Shown here piece after piece: positions 41,183-49,469 of a stretch of 64,000 nt of DNA. The stretch lies in NCBI GenBank assembly GCA_016875405.1, contig VGRJ01000002.1, positions 108,360-172,359 on the forward strand. Reading direction: 5' to 3'. The stretch is from Deltaproteobacteria bacterium (GTDB taxonomy: Bacteria; Myxococcota_A; Polyangia; Polyangiales; Polyangiaceae). Below the pieces are notes generated by a model that worked only from the letters and a program-made list of their open reading frames with translations, was not told the origin of the DNA and searched no databases. Each line of letters starts with the position of its first letter. Within the stretch, counting starts at the first letter, position 1. The translations under genes and the position numbers were made by a program.

Positions 41183-43141
41183 TCAGCGGCGGTAGCGAAC
41201 GCGCGACGCGAACACCGTCGGGACGGCCCCGGGGCGGTCGAGGAGCGCGAGGTGCGTCTCAAGCGTCTCGGCCTCGTCGACGGGCGGCACGAACGCGAGC
41301 TCGATGCGTCGCGCCACCACCGCTCGTGCGGCGAGGAACGCGGGCTCGCTGCGCATGGGGGCGAGCGCGGCGCACCCGTCGAACCAACGCAGGTCGGCCA
41401 TCGGCAGCTGCACGGCGCTGACGACGTGCGCGAGCGCGTCGGCGTGCCCCAGACTCGCGAGGATCTCGGCCATCAGCTGATGGAGGAAACACTTGCGTTG
41501 AGGCGGTCCCGGCTTCGCGAGGAGAAACTCGACGGTCCGCTCGATCTCGGCGATCGGGAGCGACCCGAGGAACGCACCCAGGAACATCCGCTGCATGCGG
41601 ACGATCGGGATCATCACCTCCTCGGTGCGACGAAGGAAGTCGGCCGCAGCCGCGAGGTCCGCGCTCCAGACATGGTGGCGTGTCCGCAGCTGCGACACCT
41701 CGACGCTGCCGGGCGTGATGGCCTCGATGCGCCGGAGGAGCGACTCGGCGCGCTCTTCTTCGCCGCGAAAGAGGTGCTCGCGCGCCGCCGCGATGAGCCC
41801 GCCTATCTGCGTCTCGTCGAGCGCATGCGCCAGCTCGACGCGCCCGTCGCTGTCGAGCCCCGCCTCGAGCTCGATACGACCGAGCACCTCGTGGCTGAAG
41901 GCGTGGAGCGGATCGCGATCGAGGGCTCGGCGGAGAGCCCGCACCGCGTAGGCGACGTCGCCGGAATAATCTGCGATGAGCGCGTCTGCGAGGTGCGTGT
42001 CGGCGAGGTGCGGCGCGACCGCCGTCGCCCGCGCGACGGCCTCGACGGCCGCGTCCGCGACGTCGGCCGTGTCGGGCTCGAGGAAGGACCGGTTCCACAG
42101 GCGCACCATCGCGAGGGCGCGGATCGAAACCGCCTCGACGAGCTCGGGAGCCTCCGCGAGGACGGCGTCGATCTCGGCCACGACATCGCGCTCCTGGCCG
42201 ATCCGGGTGAGACGTCGACGCGCGCGCGCGAGGCGCGCACCAAGGCCGCCGGGGAGGCTACCAAGGTCCGGGTGGCCGCGCGCGAGGCACAGCTCGCGCT
42301 TCGAAGGAGCGCCGACTTTCTCTGCGGCGATGCGCGCGAGGCCTCGAGCGAGCGAGCGCGCGTCCGGTCGGTCAGCCGGGTTCCGCGCGAGGCACGAGCG
42401 CACGAGCGCCGCGAGGTCGGGCTCGTCGGGCAACGGTAGCTCGGGGGCTGGCTTAAAGAGCCGCATGGTGACCCGCTCCATCGAGGTCTTCCCGGGGAAC
42501 GGTCGCTCTCCGACGGCCAACTCGTAGAGGATCAGGCCGAGCGCGTAGACGTCGACGGCGCCGCCGAGCGGCTTGTCCTCGAGCTGCTCGGGCGACATGA
42601 AGTCGGGCGTCCCGGTGCCGAGCGCGTGCGCCCCGAACGCGCGCGCGATGCCGAAATCGATCAACACCGCGCGCGGCGTCGTCCCGTCGATGACGAGCAC
42701 GTTGTCGGGCTTGAGATCGAGATGCAACACGCCGGCGTCGTGCGCCGCGACGAGGGCCGAGGCGACTTGCAATCCAATCGCGACGAGATCAACGACGGCG
42801 AGCCGCCCGCGGACGAGCCGCTGCCGCAAGCTGCTTCCAGGGACGTACTCCATGGTGATGTACAGTCGGCCGTCGTCGGTGCCGAGATCGAAGACGCGCG
42901 CGACGTTCGGGTGCGTCACCCGTCGCGCCATCGAGACCTCACGTCGCTGCGCCGCGAGTACGTCGTCCGCGTCCGTCCCCCGATGAGCGGCCTCGGAGAC
43001 CACCTTCAGAGCGACGACCTCCTCGAGGAGCTCGTCCTCGACCCGGTAGACCGAGCCCATTCCGCCATCGCCGAGGTGTTCGAGTATGCGATAGCGGCCG
43101 GCGAAGACCTCACCTTCTCTCATCCCGCCGGCGTTCGTCAT
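41183..43141 (-). CDS. Ser/Thr kinase with TPR-like domain
   Basis: This 652-residue kinase starts at ATG 43141 (or ATG 43123). It has a Gly-rich loop (GDGGMGSVY), catalytic Lys46 (VALKVV), HLD at 130-132 in place of HRD, DFG at 152-154 and SPEQ. The Asp and Lys of the catalytic loop are kept, so it is probably active. The C-terminal half (about 310-650) is a helical TPR-like region. No membrane segment is seen, so it is cytoplasmic. It lies between the DHS-like gene (convergent, 13-base gap) and mazG. Confidence 0.85.
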   Translation of the reverse strand: MTNAGGMREGEVFAGRYRILEHLGDGGMGSVYRVEDELLEEVVALKVVSEAAHRGTDADDVLAAQRREVSMARRVTHPNVARVFDLGTDDGRLYITMEYVPGSSLRQRLVRGRLAVVDLVAIGLQVASALVAAHDAGVLHLDLKPDNVLVIDGTTPRAVLIDFGIARAFGAHALGTGTPDFMSPEQLEDKPLGGAVDVYALGLILYELAVGERPFPGKTSMERVTMRLFKPAPELPLPDEPDLAALVRSCLARNPADRPDARSLARGLARIAAEKVGAPSKRELCLARGHPDLGSLPGGLGARLARARRRLTRIGQERDVVAEIDAVLAEAPELVEAVSIRALAMVRLWNRSFLEPDTADVADAAVEAVARATAVAPHLADTHLADALIADYSGDVAYAVRALRRALDRDPLHAFSHEVLGRIELEAGLDSDGRVELAHALDETQIGGLIAAAREHLFRGEEERAESLLRRIEAITPGSVEVSQLRTRHHVWSADLAAAADFLRRTEEVMIPIVRMQRMFLGAFLGSLPIAEIERTVEFLLAKPGPPQRKCFLHQLMAEILASLGHADALAHVVSAVQLPMADLRWFDGCAALAPMRSEPAFLAARAVVARRIELAFVPPVDEAETLETHLALLDRPGAVPTVFASRVRYRR

Positions 43142-43251
43142 CAGGGTTCGGCGGCATCATGCCGACGATCGGAGCCCTCCACAATCGACCTGGGGGCGCG
43201 GCATTCGCTCGAGGAGCGCGCGCTCGGCGGCCACGGCCGGCACCAAGGCGG

Positions 43252-44097
43252 TCACTCGCGTGACTTCGCCTCGTTCCAGTAGCGGTCAAGCACCTCAAGC
43301 GGGAGCTTCCCGTGCTCGGCAAACCCGCCATGCTCGTCCTCGACGCGACGCTCGACGTGAGCGAAGCGTCGCTCGAATTTGCGCATGGTCGCGCGCAGCG
43401 CCGCCTCGGCGTCGAGGCCATGGTGCCGCGCGACGTTGACGATCGCGTAGAGGACGTCGCCGAGCTCGGACTCCATCGCCTCGCGCTCGCCCGAGGCTAC
43501 CGCGCGATCGAGCTCTTCGAGTTCCTCGTCGACCTTCGCGCGCGGGCCGGACGGATCGGGCCAGTCGAAGCCGACGCGCCGCACCTTGTCCCCGATGCGC
43601 TGCGCGCGGACCAGCGCCGGCAGGCTGCGAGGGACGCCGTCGAGCAGCCCCCGACGCTCGGCCTTGTCCCTCCGCTCGCCGGCCTTGATCCGCTCCCAGT
43701 TGTCGAGCACACGCTCGGCTGCCCCCTCTCCTTCGACGATCACGTCGCCGAAGACGTGCGGGTGGCGACGTACCAGTTTGTCGACGATGCCGACAATCAC
43801 GTCATCCGGCCCGAAGCTGCCGCGCGCTCGCGCAAGCTCACCGAGAAACACGACCTGGAGCAGCAGATCTCCGAGCTCTTCGCGGAGGTCATCGTGGTCG
43901 CCGCGGTCGATCGCGTCGACTACCTCGGCCGCCTCCTCGAGCACGTAGCGACGGACGCTCTCGAAGGTCTGCTCGCGATCCCAGGGGCATCCGTCCGGAG
44001 CGAGGAGCCGCTGCATCAGCTCCACGAGGCGCGGATACGTGGCGCCGCCCTGCTCGGCTAGCGCGGGTGATTTGACAGGTGAGAAAGGCCGGGGCAC
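43252..44097 (-). CDS. mazG: Nucleoside triphosphate pyrophosphohydrolase (MazG)
   Basis: This is a MazG protein of about 281 residues with tandem helical domains: CPWDREQTFESVRRYVLEEAAEVVDAI near the N-terminus, EELGDLLLQVVF, and VDEELEELDRAV and SELGDVLYAIVN in the second half. It hydrolyses NTPs to NMP and pyrophosphate and can clear abnormal nucleotides. GTG 44097 is chosen because the longer GTG at 44112 would abut the start of the divergent ABC gene. The N-terminus of known homologues begins only about ten residues before MQRL, so the exact start is uncertain. Confidence 0.9.
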   Translation of the reverse strand: MPRPFSPVKSPALAEQGGATYPRLVELMQRLLAPDGCPWDREQTFESVRRYVLEEAAEVVDAIDRGDHDDLREELGDLLLQVVFLGELARARGSFGPDDVIVGIVDKLVRRHPHVFGDVIVEGEGAAERVLDNWERIKAGERRDKAERRGLLDGVPRSLPALVRAQRIGDKVRRVGFDWPDPSGPRAKVDEELEELDRAVASGEREAMESELGDVLYAIVNVARHHGLDAEAALRATMRKFERRFAHVERRVEDEHGGFAEHGKLPLEVLDRYWNEAKSRE

Positions 44098-44112
44098 ACG
44101 GTTCCTTACCAC

Positions 44113-45726
44113 ATGGCCGAAGCCATAGAGCCGCGCATCGAGCTCATCGGAGCCTCACGACGGTTCGGCGAACGCACGGCCGTCAAGGCCCTCGATCTCA
44201 CACTCGAGCCCGGTCGGATCCACGCGCTCATCGGCGAGAACGGCGCCGGCAAGTCGACCGCGTTGAAGCTCGTAGCGGGTCTGCTCGCGCCGAGCGACGG
44301 GGAGGTGCTCGTCGGCGGCACGCGCCTCGACGAGGCGAGCCCGCGCGCGGCCATGGCGCGAGGGATTGGGATGGTGCACCAGCACTTCATGCTGGTCGAG
44401 CCGTTCACCGCGCTCGAGAACCTGATCCTCGGCGCCGAGCCCGTGCGCGAGAGCCCGCTCTCACGCCTCCCGTTCGTCGGCGCGCTCTTCGGCGGCGGTC
44501 GCCTCGACCTCGACGCCGCGCGACGCGAGGCCGAGCGGCTCGCCGCGGAGGCTGGGCTCTCGGTGCGGCTCGATGCGCGCGTCTCGGAGCTCAGCGTGGG
44601 CGAGAAGCAGCGCCTCGAGATCCTGCGGGTCCTCTTCCGAGGCGCGAAGGCGATCCTGCTCGACGAGCCGACCGCCGTGCTGTCGCCGCTCGAGGTCGGC
44701 GAGCTCTACGCGACGCTGCGACGCCTCGCGAGCCGCGGCGACACCGTCGCCGTGGTGACGCATCGCCTCGATGAGGTGGTGCGCTTCGCCGACGACGTCA
44801 CCGTGATGCGGCACGGCGAGAAGGTGCACGCCGAGGTGCTCGACGGCGACGCGCGAGCGCACGAGGAGGCGACGATCCGAAGGCTCACCCGCGCGGTGAT
44901 GGGCGGCGACGTCCCCGACGCGACGGCGCGCCGCCCGATCGCGGAGGACGCCCCGGTCGTCCTCGAGCTCACGGATGCTCGCGTCGACGGGACCGGCTCA
45001 CGGGGGCTCGCGGGGGTGTCGCTCAGGCTCCGTGCCGGCGAGATCGTCGGGGTCGCCGGCATCGAGGGCAACGGCCAGCGAGAGCTCGTGACGGCGCTCG
45101 CGGGTGTCGCGCCGCTCGTCGCAGGTCGCGTCGCGCTCGATGGGGCGCCGCTCTTCACGAGCCATGGGGACGCCCCGTCGCGCGTACGCGAGGCGCGGCG
45201 GCGGGGCCTCGTCGCCGTCCTCGACGACCGTCATCACGACGAGCTGGTCCTCGACGCCACCGTGGCGGACAACTTGGTCCTCGGTGACCTCGGACTGGCG
45301 ATGCCCGGCGCGGCCGTCGACGCCGACGAAGCCGCGTTGAGCTCGCGCCGCTTCGAGCGCTTCGCGGTCGAGCCGCGGGATCCCTCGCGGCTCGGTCGGG
45401 AGCTGTCTGGTGGGAACCAGCAGAAAGTGGTGATGGCGCGCGCGCTCGATCGCTCGATCCGGGCGCTCGTGCTGGGGCAGCCGACGCGGGGCGTCGACGT
45501 CGGCACGGCGAGAGTGATCCACGAGGCGGTCGCCGAGGTCGCAGCGCGGGGGGCGGCTGTCCTCGTCGTCAGCGCCGACCTGAGCGAGCTGCGGACGCTC
45601 TCGCACCGGATCGTGGTCCTGTCGGAGGGGAAGCTCGTCGCTGACCTACCGCCGACCGCGACCGACGAGGCGCTCGGGCGGGCGATGCTCGGCGCCTACA
45701 CCGAGGCCCCCGGGGGAAGCCGCTGA
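44113..45726 (+). CDS. Nucleoside-type ABC transporter, tandem ATP-binding protein
   Basis: This 537-residue protein has two ABC domains. The first has Walker A GENGAGKST (41-49), signature LSVGEKQ and Walker B with LLDEPT. The second has a degenerate Walker A (GIEGNGQREL) but a full LSGGNQQ signature, as in RbsA/YufO-type tandem ATPases of the BMP-family nucleoside importers. It would power import with the two permeases that follow. The substrate is inferred from homology of the permeases. The lack of a BmpA-type binding lipoprotein in the window is unusual. Confidence 0.85.
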   Translation: MAEAIEPRIELIGASRRFGERTAVKALDLTLEPGRIHALIGENGAGKSTALKLVAGLLAPSDGEVLVGGTRLDEASPRAAMARGIGMVHQHFMLVEPFTALENLILGAEPVRESPLSRLPFVGALFGGGRLDLDAARREAERLAAEAGLSVRLDARVSELSVGEKQRLEILRVLFRGAKAILLDEPTAVLSPLEVGELYATLRRLASRGDTVAVVTHRLDEVVRFADDVTVMRHGEKVHAEVLDGDARAHEEATIRRLTRAVMGGDVPDATARRPIAEDAPVVLELTDARVDGTGSRGLAGVSLRLRAGEIVGVAGIEGNGQRELVTALAGVAPLVAGRVALDGAPLFTSHGDAPSRVREARRRGLVAVLDDRHHDELVLDATVADNLVLGDLGLAMPGAAVDADEAALSSRRFERFAVEPRDPSRLGRELSGGNQQKVVMARALDRSIRALVLGQPTRGVDVGTARVIHEAVAEVAARGAAVLVVSADLSELRTLSHRIVVLSEGKLVADLPPTATDEALGRAMLGAYTEAPGGSR

Positions 45727-45778
45727 TGCAAGACTTGACCCTTGCCAAGCACCGCAAAACGTCACGAGGAGGCGTCGC

Positions 45779-46843
45779 GTGACCCGCCTCCTCGGCCCCG
45801 AGAGGCAGCGTCTCGTGTTCGCACTCGCGGGCGCGCTCATCGTCCTCAACGTGGTGAGCTTCACCTTCGGGCAGCCCCCGCTCGCGACGCTCACCCGCAT
45901 GTGGCAGGGCACCTGGGGGACCCCCTACGGGATCGGGCAGGTGCTCTTCAAGGCGACGCCCCTGCTCTTCACCGGGGTGGCCTTCGGCGTGGCCTTCCGC
46001 GCGGGCCTCTTCAACATCGGCGCCGAAGGGCAGCTCGCGCTCGCGAGCCTCGTCGCAGGCCTCGCGGCCGCGCGTCTTGGGGGGGTGCTGCCCTCGCCTA
46101 TCGCCATCCCGCTCGTCGTCCTCCTCGCCCTCCTCGTCGGAGCGAGCTACGCGGCGTTCGCGGGCGCCATGCGCGCTCGCTTGGGGATCCACGAGATCAT
46201 CACGTCGATCATGCTGAACCGCATCGCCGATGTCGTCCTGCCCTGGGCACTCGCGATGGGGCTCAGCACCGATGGCGTACGCACGAGGACGATCGACGAC
46301 GCCGTCCGCCTCGTGAGCCTCGAGCGGTTCGTCCCAGCGCTGCGTGGCAGCGCCGCCAGCGTCGCGTTTCCCATGGCGGTCGCGGTCGCCTTCACGGTCA
46401 ATGCGTGGAGCCGACGCTCGAGGGCCGGCCGCGAGCTTGAGTGGATCGGCCAGGCTGCCTCGGTGTGCGAGGCGCAGGGCGTCGACGTCGCGCGACGCCG
46501 CCAGCAAGCGATGGCCCTCTCGGGTGCGATCGCAGGTCTCACCTGCCTCGGCACGGTGCTCGGCTACAAGGGCTACTACGAGCTCGGTCTGGGGGCCGGC
46601 GCCGGCTTCTCGGGGATCGCGGTGGCGATGCTCGGGCGAGGCGGCCCCGTTCAGCTCACCCTCGCCGCGCTGCTCTTTGGGACGCTGGCGCAAGCGGGCC
46701 TCGCGATCAACGCGCGGGTCCCGCGGGACGCGATGGGCGTGATCGAGGCGGTCGTCATCGTGCTCATGGCCGCGGCGGCCCATGCCTCGGCAAGGCAGGG
46801 AGCGTCGCCCTCGAAGCCGAGCCCGGCGGAGGTGCAAACGTGA
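45779..46843 (+). CDS. ABC transporter permease (nucleoside type, first)
   Basis: This 354-residue permease starts with GTG 45779 after a GAGGAGG Shine-Dalgarno. About ten hydrophobic segments include GIGQVLFKATPLLFTGVAFG, FRAGLFNIGAEGQL and GIHEIITSIMLNRIADV, the last typical of BMP-type permeases (YufP/NupB-like). It forms half of the membrane channel. It overlaps the next gene by four bases (GTGA). The C-terminus (SKPSPAEV) is short and soluble. Confidence 0.85.
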   Translation: MTRLLGPERQRLVFALAGALIVLNVVSFTFGQPPLATLTRMWQGTWGTPYGIGQVLFKATPLLFTGVAFGVAFRAGLFNIGAEGQLALASLVAGLAAARLGGVLPSPIAIPLVVLLALLVGASYAAFAGAMRARLGIHEIITSIMLNRIADVVLPWALAMGLSTDGVRTRTIDDAVRLVSLERFVPALRGSAASVAFPMAVAVAFTVNAWSRRSRAGRELEWIGQAASVCEAQGVDVARRRQQAMALSGAIAGLTCLGTVLGYKGYYELGLGAGAGFSGIAVAMLGRGGPVQLTLAALLFGTLAQAGLAINARVPRDAMGVIEAVVIVLMAAAAHASARQGASPSKPSPAEVQT

Positions 46844-47748
46844 GGCTCCTGTCGCTCACCACCGTCGCCGAGACGCTGCGGATGGCCGCGCCCTACGCGT
46901 GCGCCGCCGTGGCAGGCGTGTGGGCCGAGCGCGCTGGCGTGGTGCAGATCGGCCTCGAGGCGGTGCTGTTGTCGTCGGCCTTTGCCTCGGTGGCCGTCGC
47001 GCTCGCGACGGGCAGCATGGTCCTCGGCGTCTCGGGAGGCGTCGCGGTTGGCGTGGCGCTCTCGGTGCTGCACGCAGCGCTCGTCGATCGCACGCGGATC
47101 GACGCGGTCGTCGCCGGCATCGCATGGAATCTCCTCGCAGCGTCGGGCTCGCGCCTCGGGCTGCGCGCGCTATACGACAGCGCGTCGAACTCGCCGTCCA
47201 TCGAGGGCTTCCGCTTTGGCCCGACGGGCAACGACGGCTGGCAGGTGCTCGCGCGGGTGCTCTGCGATCCGGTGAGCTGGCTCGCCCTCATCGCGATCCT
47301 GGTGAGCCCTTACCTGCTCGAGCGCACGCGGCTCGGGCTGCGCATTCGGGCCGTCGGCGAGAACCCGACCGCAGCGCGCGCAGCCGGCATCGAAGTGGGG
47401 AAGACGCGGCTCGTGGCGCTCGCGATCTCGGGCGCGATCGGCGCGCTCGGCGGCGTCCACTTGGCGTACGACCAGCATCGCTTCGAGTCGGGGATGAGCG
47501 CAGGTCGCGGCTTCATCGCACTCGCGGCCGTGGTGCTCTCCGGGTGGCTTCCCGGGCGCGCGGCGCTCGCCTGCGTCGCCTTCGCGCTGCTCGAGGCGAT
47601 GCAGTTCGTGTTGCAAGATCTAGGGCAGGCGTCCCGGGCGGTCACCGTCGTGCAGGCGCTTCCCTACGTCGCGGCGCTGGTCGCCCTCGGCCTCGGCATC
47701 GGGAGGCGCTCGGCTCCTGGCGGGCTCGGCAAGCACGCCGAAGGGTGA
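46840..47748 (+). CDS. ABC transporter permease (nucleoside type, second)
   Basis: This 302-residue permease starts with GTG 46840 within the preceding stop. Eight to nine hydrophobic segments include VWAERAGVVQIGLEAVLL, GLRIRAVGENPTAARAAGIEV and MSAGRGFIALAAVVLSGWLPG, the conserved pattern of YufQ/NupC-like ABC permeases. It pairs with the upstream permease and the tandem ATPase. A GTG at 47745 and an ATG at 47751 begin the following gene in the same transcript. Confidence 0.85.
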   Translation: MRLLSLTTVAETLRMAAPYACAAVAGVWAERAGVVQIGLEAVLLSSAFASVAVALATGSMVLGVSGGVAVGVALSVLHAALVDRTRIDAVVAGIAWNLLAASGSRLGLRALYDSASNSPSIEGFRFGPTGNDGWQVLARVLCDPVSWLALIAILVSPYLLERTRLGLRIRAVGENPTAARAAGIEVGKTRLVALAISGAIGALGGVHLAYDQHRFESGMSAGRGFIALAAVVLSGWLPGRAALACVAFALLEAMQFVLQDLGQASRAVTVVQALPYVAALVALGLGIGRRSAPGGLGKHAEG

Positions 47749-47750
47749 GG

Positions 47751-48323
47751 ATGCGAGCGCCGCCCCTCGACGAGCGCGGACTCGCGCGAGAGCACGTGGC
47801 GCTCGTCACGAGCGCTTGCTGCCATTCGGTACTGTCCCCGGAGCTCGACGGTCGGTTTGCGTTCGAGCGCTGGAGCCACGGTGCTCAGCGCTACTTCGAC
47901 CACGATCTCTTGGCGCGCCCGCCCAAGAGCTACGACGCGGGCTGGCCGGTCGCGGACGCCGGCGTCGTCGACGTCGTGCGCGCCGACGGGGCACGACGCG
48001 GACGCGTGCTTGTAACCACGGCGCCGCTCGAGCGAGCGGGCGAGGTGCTCGTCGCCGCGCGCGCGGCGGTGGTCGCGATGGGCGGTGCGGGGTTCGACGC
48101 GCTCGTGGCCCGGACCCGCCGCGTGTGGCAGCTCACCGCGCTCGAACCCGCAGACGGCGGGCCGCACGGGGGTACAGAGGAGAGCGGCTCGGTCGAGCTC
48201 CTCGTCGCGGCGGTGCTCGCCTCGACGTTGCTCGGTCCGATCCTCGCCCCCGATGGCGCGCTGTTTGGAGTCAAGACGGCGCGCGAGCGCCTCGCACGCA
48301 TGGCCACGCGAGCCCCACGCTAG
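47751..48323 (+). CDS. Hypothetical protein downstream of the transporter
   Basis: This 190-residue protein starts at ATG 47751 (GTG 47745 would overlap the preceding stop). It has a CC pair (TSACCHSVLSPEL), a hydrophobic stretch (VELLVAAVLASTLLGPIL) and Asp/Arg-rich surroundings. No family is recognised, and it does not look like a periplasmic binding protein. Its position as the fourth gene of the transporter operon suggests a role in nucleoside uptake or metabolism (inference). Confidence 0.5.
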   Translation: MRAPPLDERGLAREHVALVTSACCHSVLSPELDGRFAFERWSHGAQRYFDHDLLARPPKSYDAGWPVADAGVVDVVRADGARRGRVLVTTAPLERAGEVLVAARAAVVAMGGAGFDALVARTRRVWQLTALEPADGGPHGGTEESGSVELLVAAVLASTLLGPILAPDGALFGVKTARERLARMATRAPR

Positions 48324-48326
48324 CGC

Positions 48327-48340
48327 CGTCGCGCGCGACG
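48327..48340. terminator. Palindrome in the gap after the transporter operon
   Basis: A perfect 14-base palindrome (CGTCGCGCGCGACG) fills most of the 23-base gap between the convergent stops of the small protein and the lipoprotein. It may be part of a shared terminator, but there is no T-run. Confidence 0.2.
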
Positions 48341-48346
48341 TGCGGC

Positions 48347-49312
48347 TCACCAACCCGCGTTCGAAGGACGGATGGCCGCCGACGCGGTCGCAAGGACCAC
48401 CTGCAAGAACCCCGTGTCGACGGCCGACGCGAAGGCGAGCTCACGGCCGTTCATCGTCACGTCGAGGCGCGGCGGAATGACGCCGGCGAAGGCCGTGAAG
48501 ATCGAAGCGAGCGCCGACATTTGCTGGAATTCCTCGAGGCTGAGGCGGGCCTTCGTCGCCTCGTCCGGGCCCCGATAACCGAGCGCGCCCACCACATGAA
48601 CGCCAGGAGGTTCAAAATTACCGAGGATCCTGAGCGTGGACAGACCATCGACGAAGCGAGCATGATCCGCGGCCGCGCGCGTCACGCCGTTCCGCTCGAG
48701 GTCGCCGACCACCGCGAAGGCGGCCTTGGGCTCGGCGAGCGTGGCGGTCATCCAGCCGGGGAGCTCCACCTCGAGCTTGCCCGAACGAAGCCGATCGAGC
48801 GCGCGGCGTAGCCCGGTCTCGTCACCGGAGAGCAGCGTGCGCGGCGTCAAGACGACGAAGCCCAGATTCCCCGCGGTGTAGAGCGTCCGACCGGCGTAGC
48901 GGGTGCGGACGAGCGGGGCGCCCGTCGAGGTCGTCGCGCGCGCCTCGGCGGCCCGCTCGATCGAGGCGACGTCGAAGCTTCCCTGAAGAACCGCACAAAA
49001 ATCAGCACCCTGCATCGCATAGAAGGCGCCGTGGACACGCTCGACGTCGCGCGCGGCGTCAAAGTTCGACTCGCGGCCGAGCGGCAGGACGCGGCGGACG
49101 AGGGTCCCCGTCGCGGACGCGAGCGGAGAGCCGAAGAGCGCGCGTCCCTCGAGTCGACCGAGCACGAGCGCACCGCGCGGCAGGAGCCCGAGCGGCCGCG
49201 CGTCGATGTCGGCGGGCGCGACGCTCGGGGCCTCGACGAGCGTCAGGCCCTCGTCCCGAGGACGACAGCCGCCTAGCACGAGGAGGCCGAGGAGCAGAGC
49301 GAGGCGCCGCAC
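48347..49312 (-). CDS. Lipoprotein, function unknown
   Basis: This 321-residue lipoprotein starts with GTG 49312, which gives a clean signal peptide (RRLALLLGLLVLGGC, Cys16). The rest is a soluble Ala/Leu/Arg-rich domain with repeated beta-alpha units (RALFGSPLASATGTL..., GNLGFVVLTPRTLLSGDETGL). No family is recognised. A GTG at 49327 is an alternative start. It is convergent with the transporter operon and divergent from comM across 157 bases. Confidence 0.6.
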   Translation of the reverse strand: MRRLALLLGLLVLGGCRPRDEGLTLVEAPSVAPADIDARPLGLLPRGALVLGRLEGRALFGSPLASATGTLVRRVLPLGRESNFDAARDVERVHGAFYAMQGADFCAVLQGSFDVASIERAAEARATTSTGAPLVRTRYAGRTLYTAGNLGFVVLTPRTLLSGDETGLRRALDRLRSGKLEVELPGWMTATLAEPKAAFAVVGDLERNGVTRAAADHARFVDGLSTLRILGNFEPPGVHVVGALGYRGPDEATKARLSLEEFQQMSALASIFTAFAGVIPPRLDVTMNGRELAFASAVDTGFLQVVLATASAAIRPSNAGW

Positions 49313-49469
49313 GGCGCGACCGTACACCAACCGCGAGGCAGCGAGGGACGGGGCCTGCGCTACGGGTGGCGGGAGGCGACGGCCGCCAGGTGCCCGCCGC
49401 GTTCCGCCACCTCGACTTAACCAACATTCGAGCACTTGCGCGGGCATGCTCCTCGCTGGGGAGGGCCTC

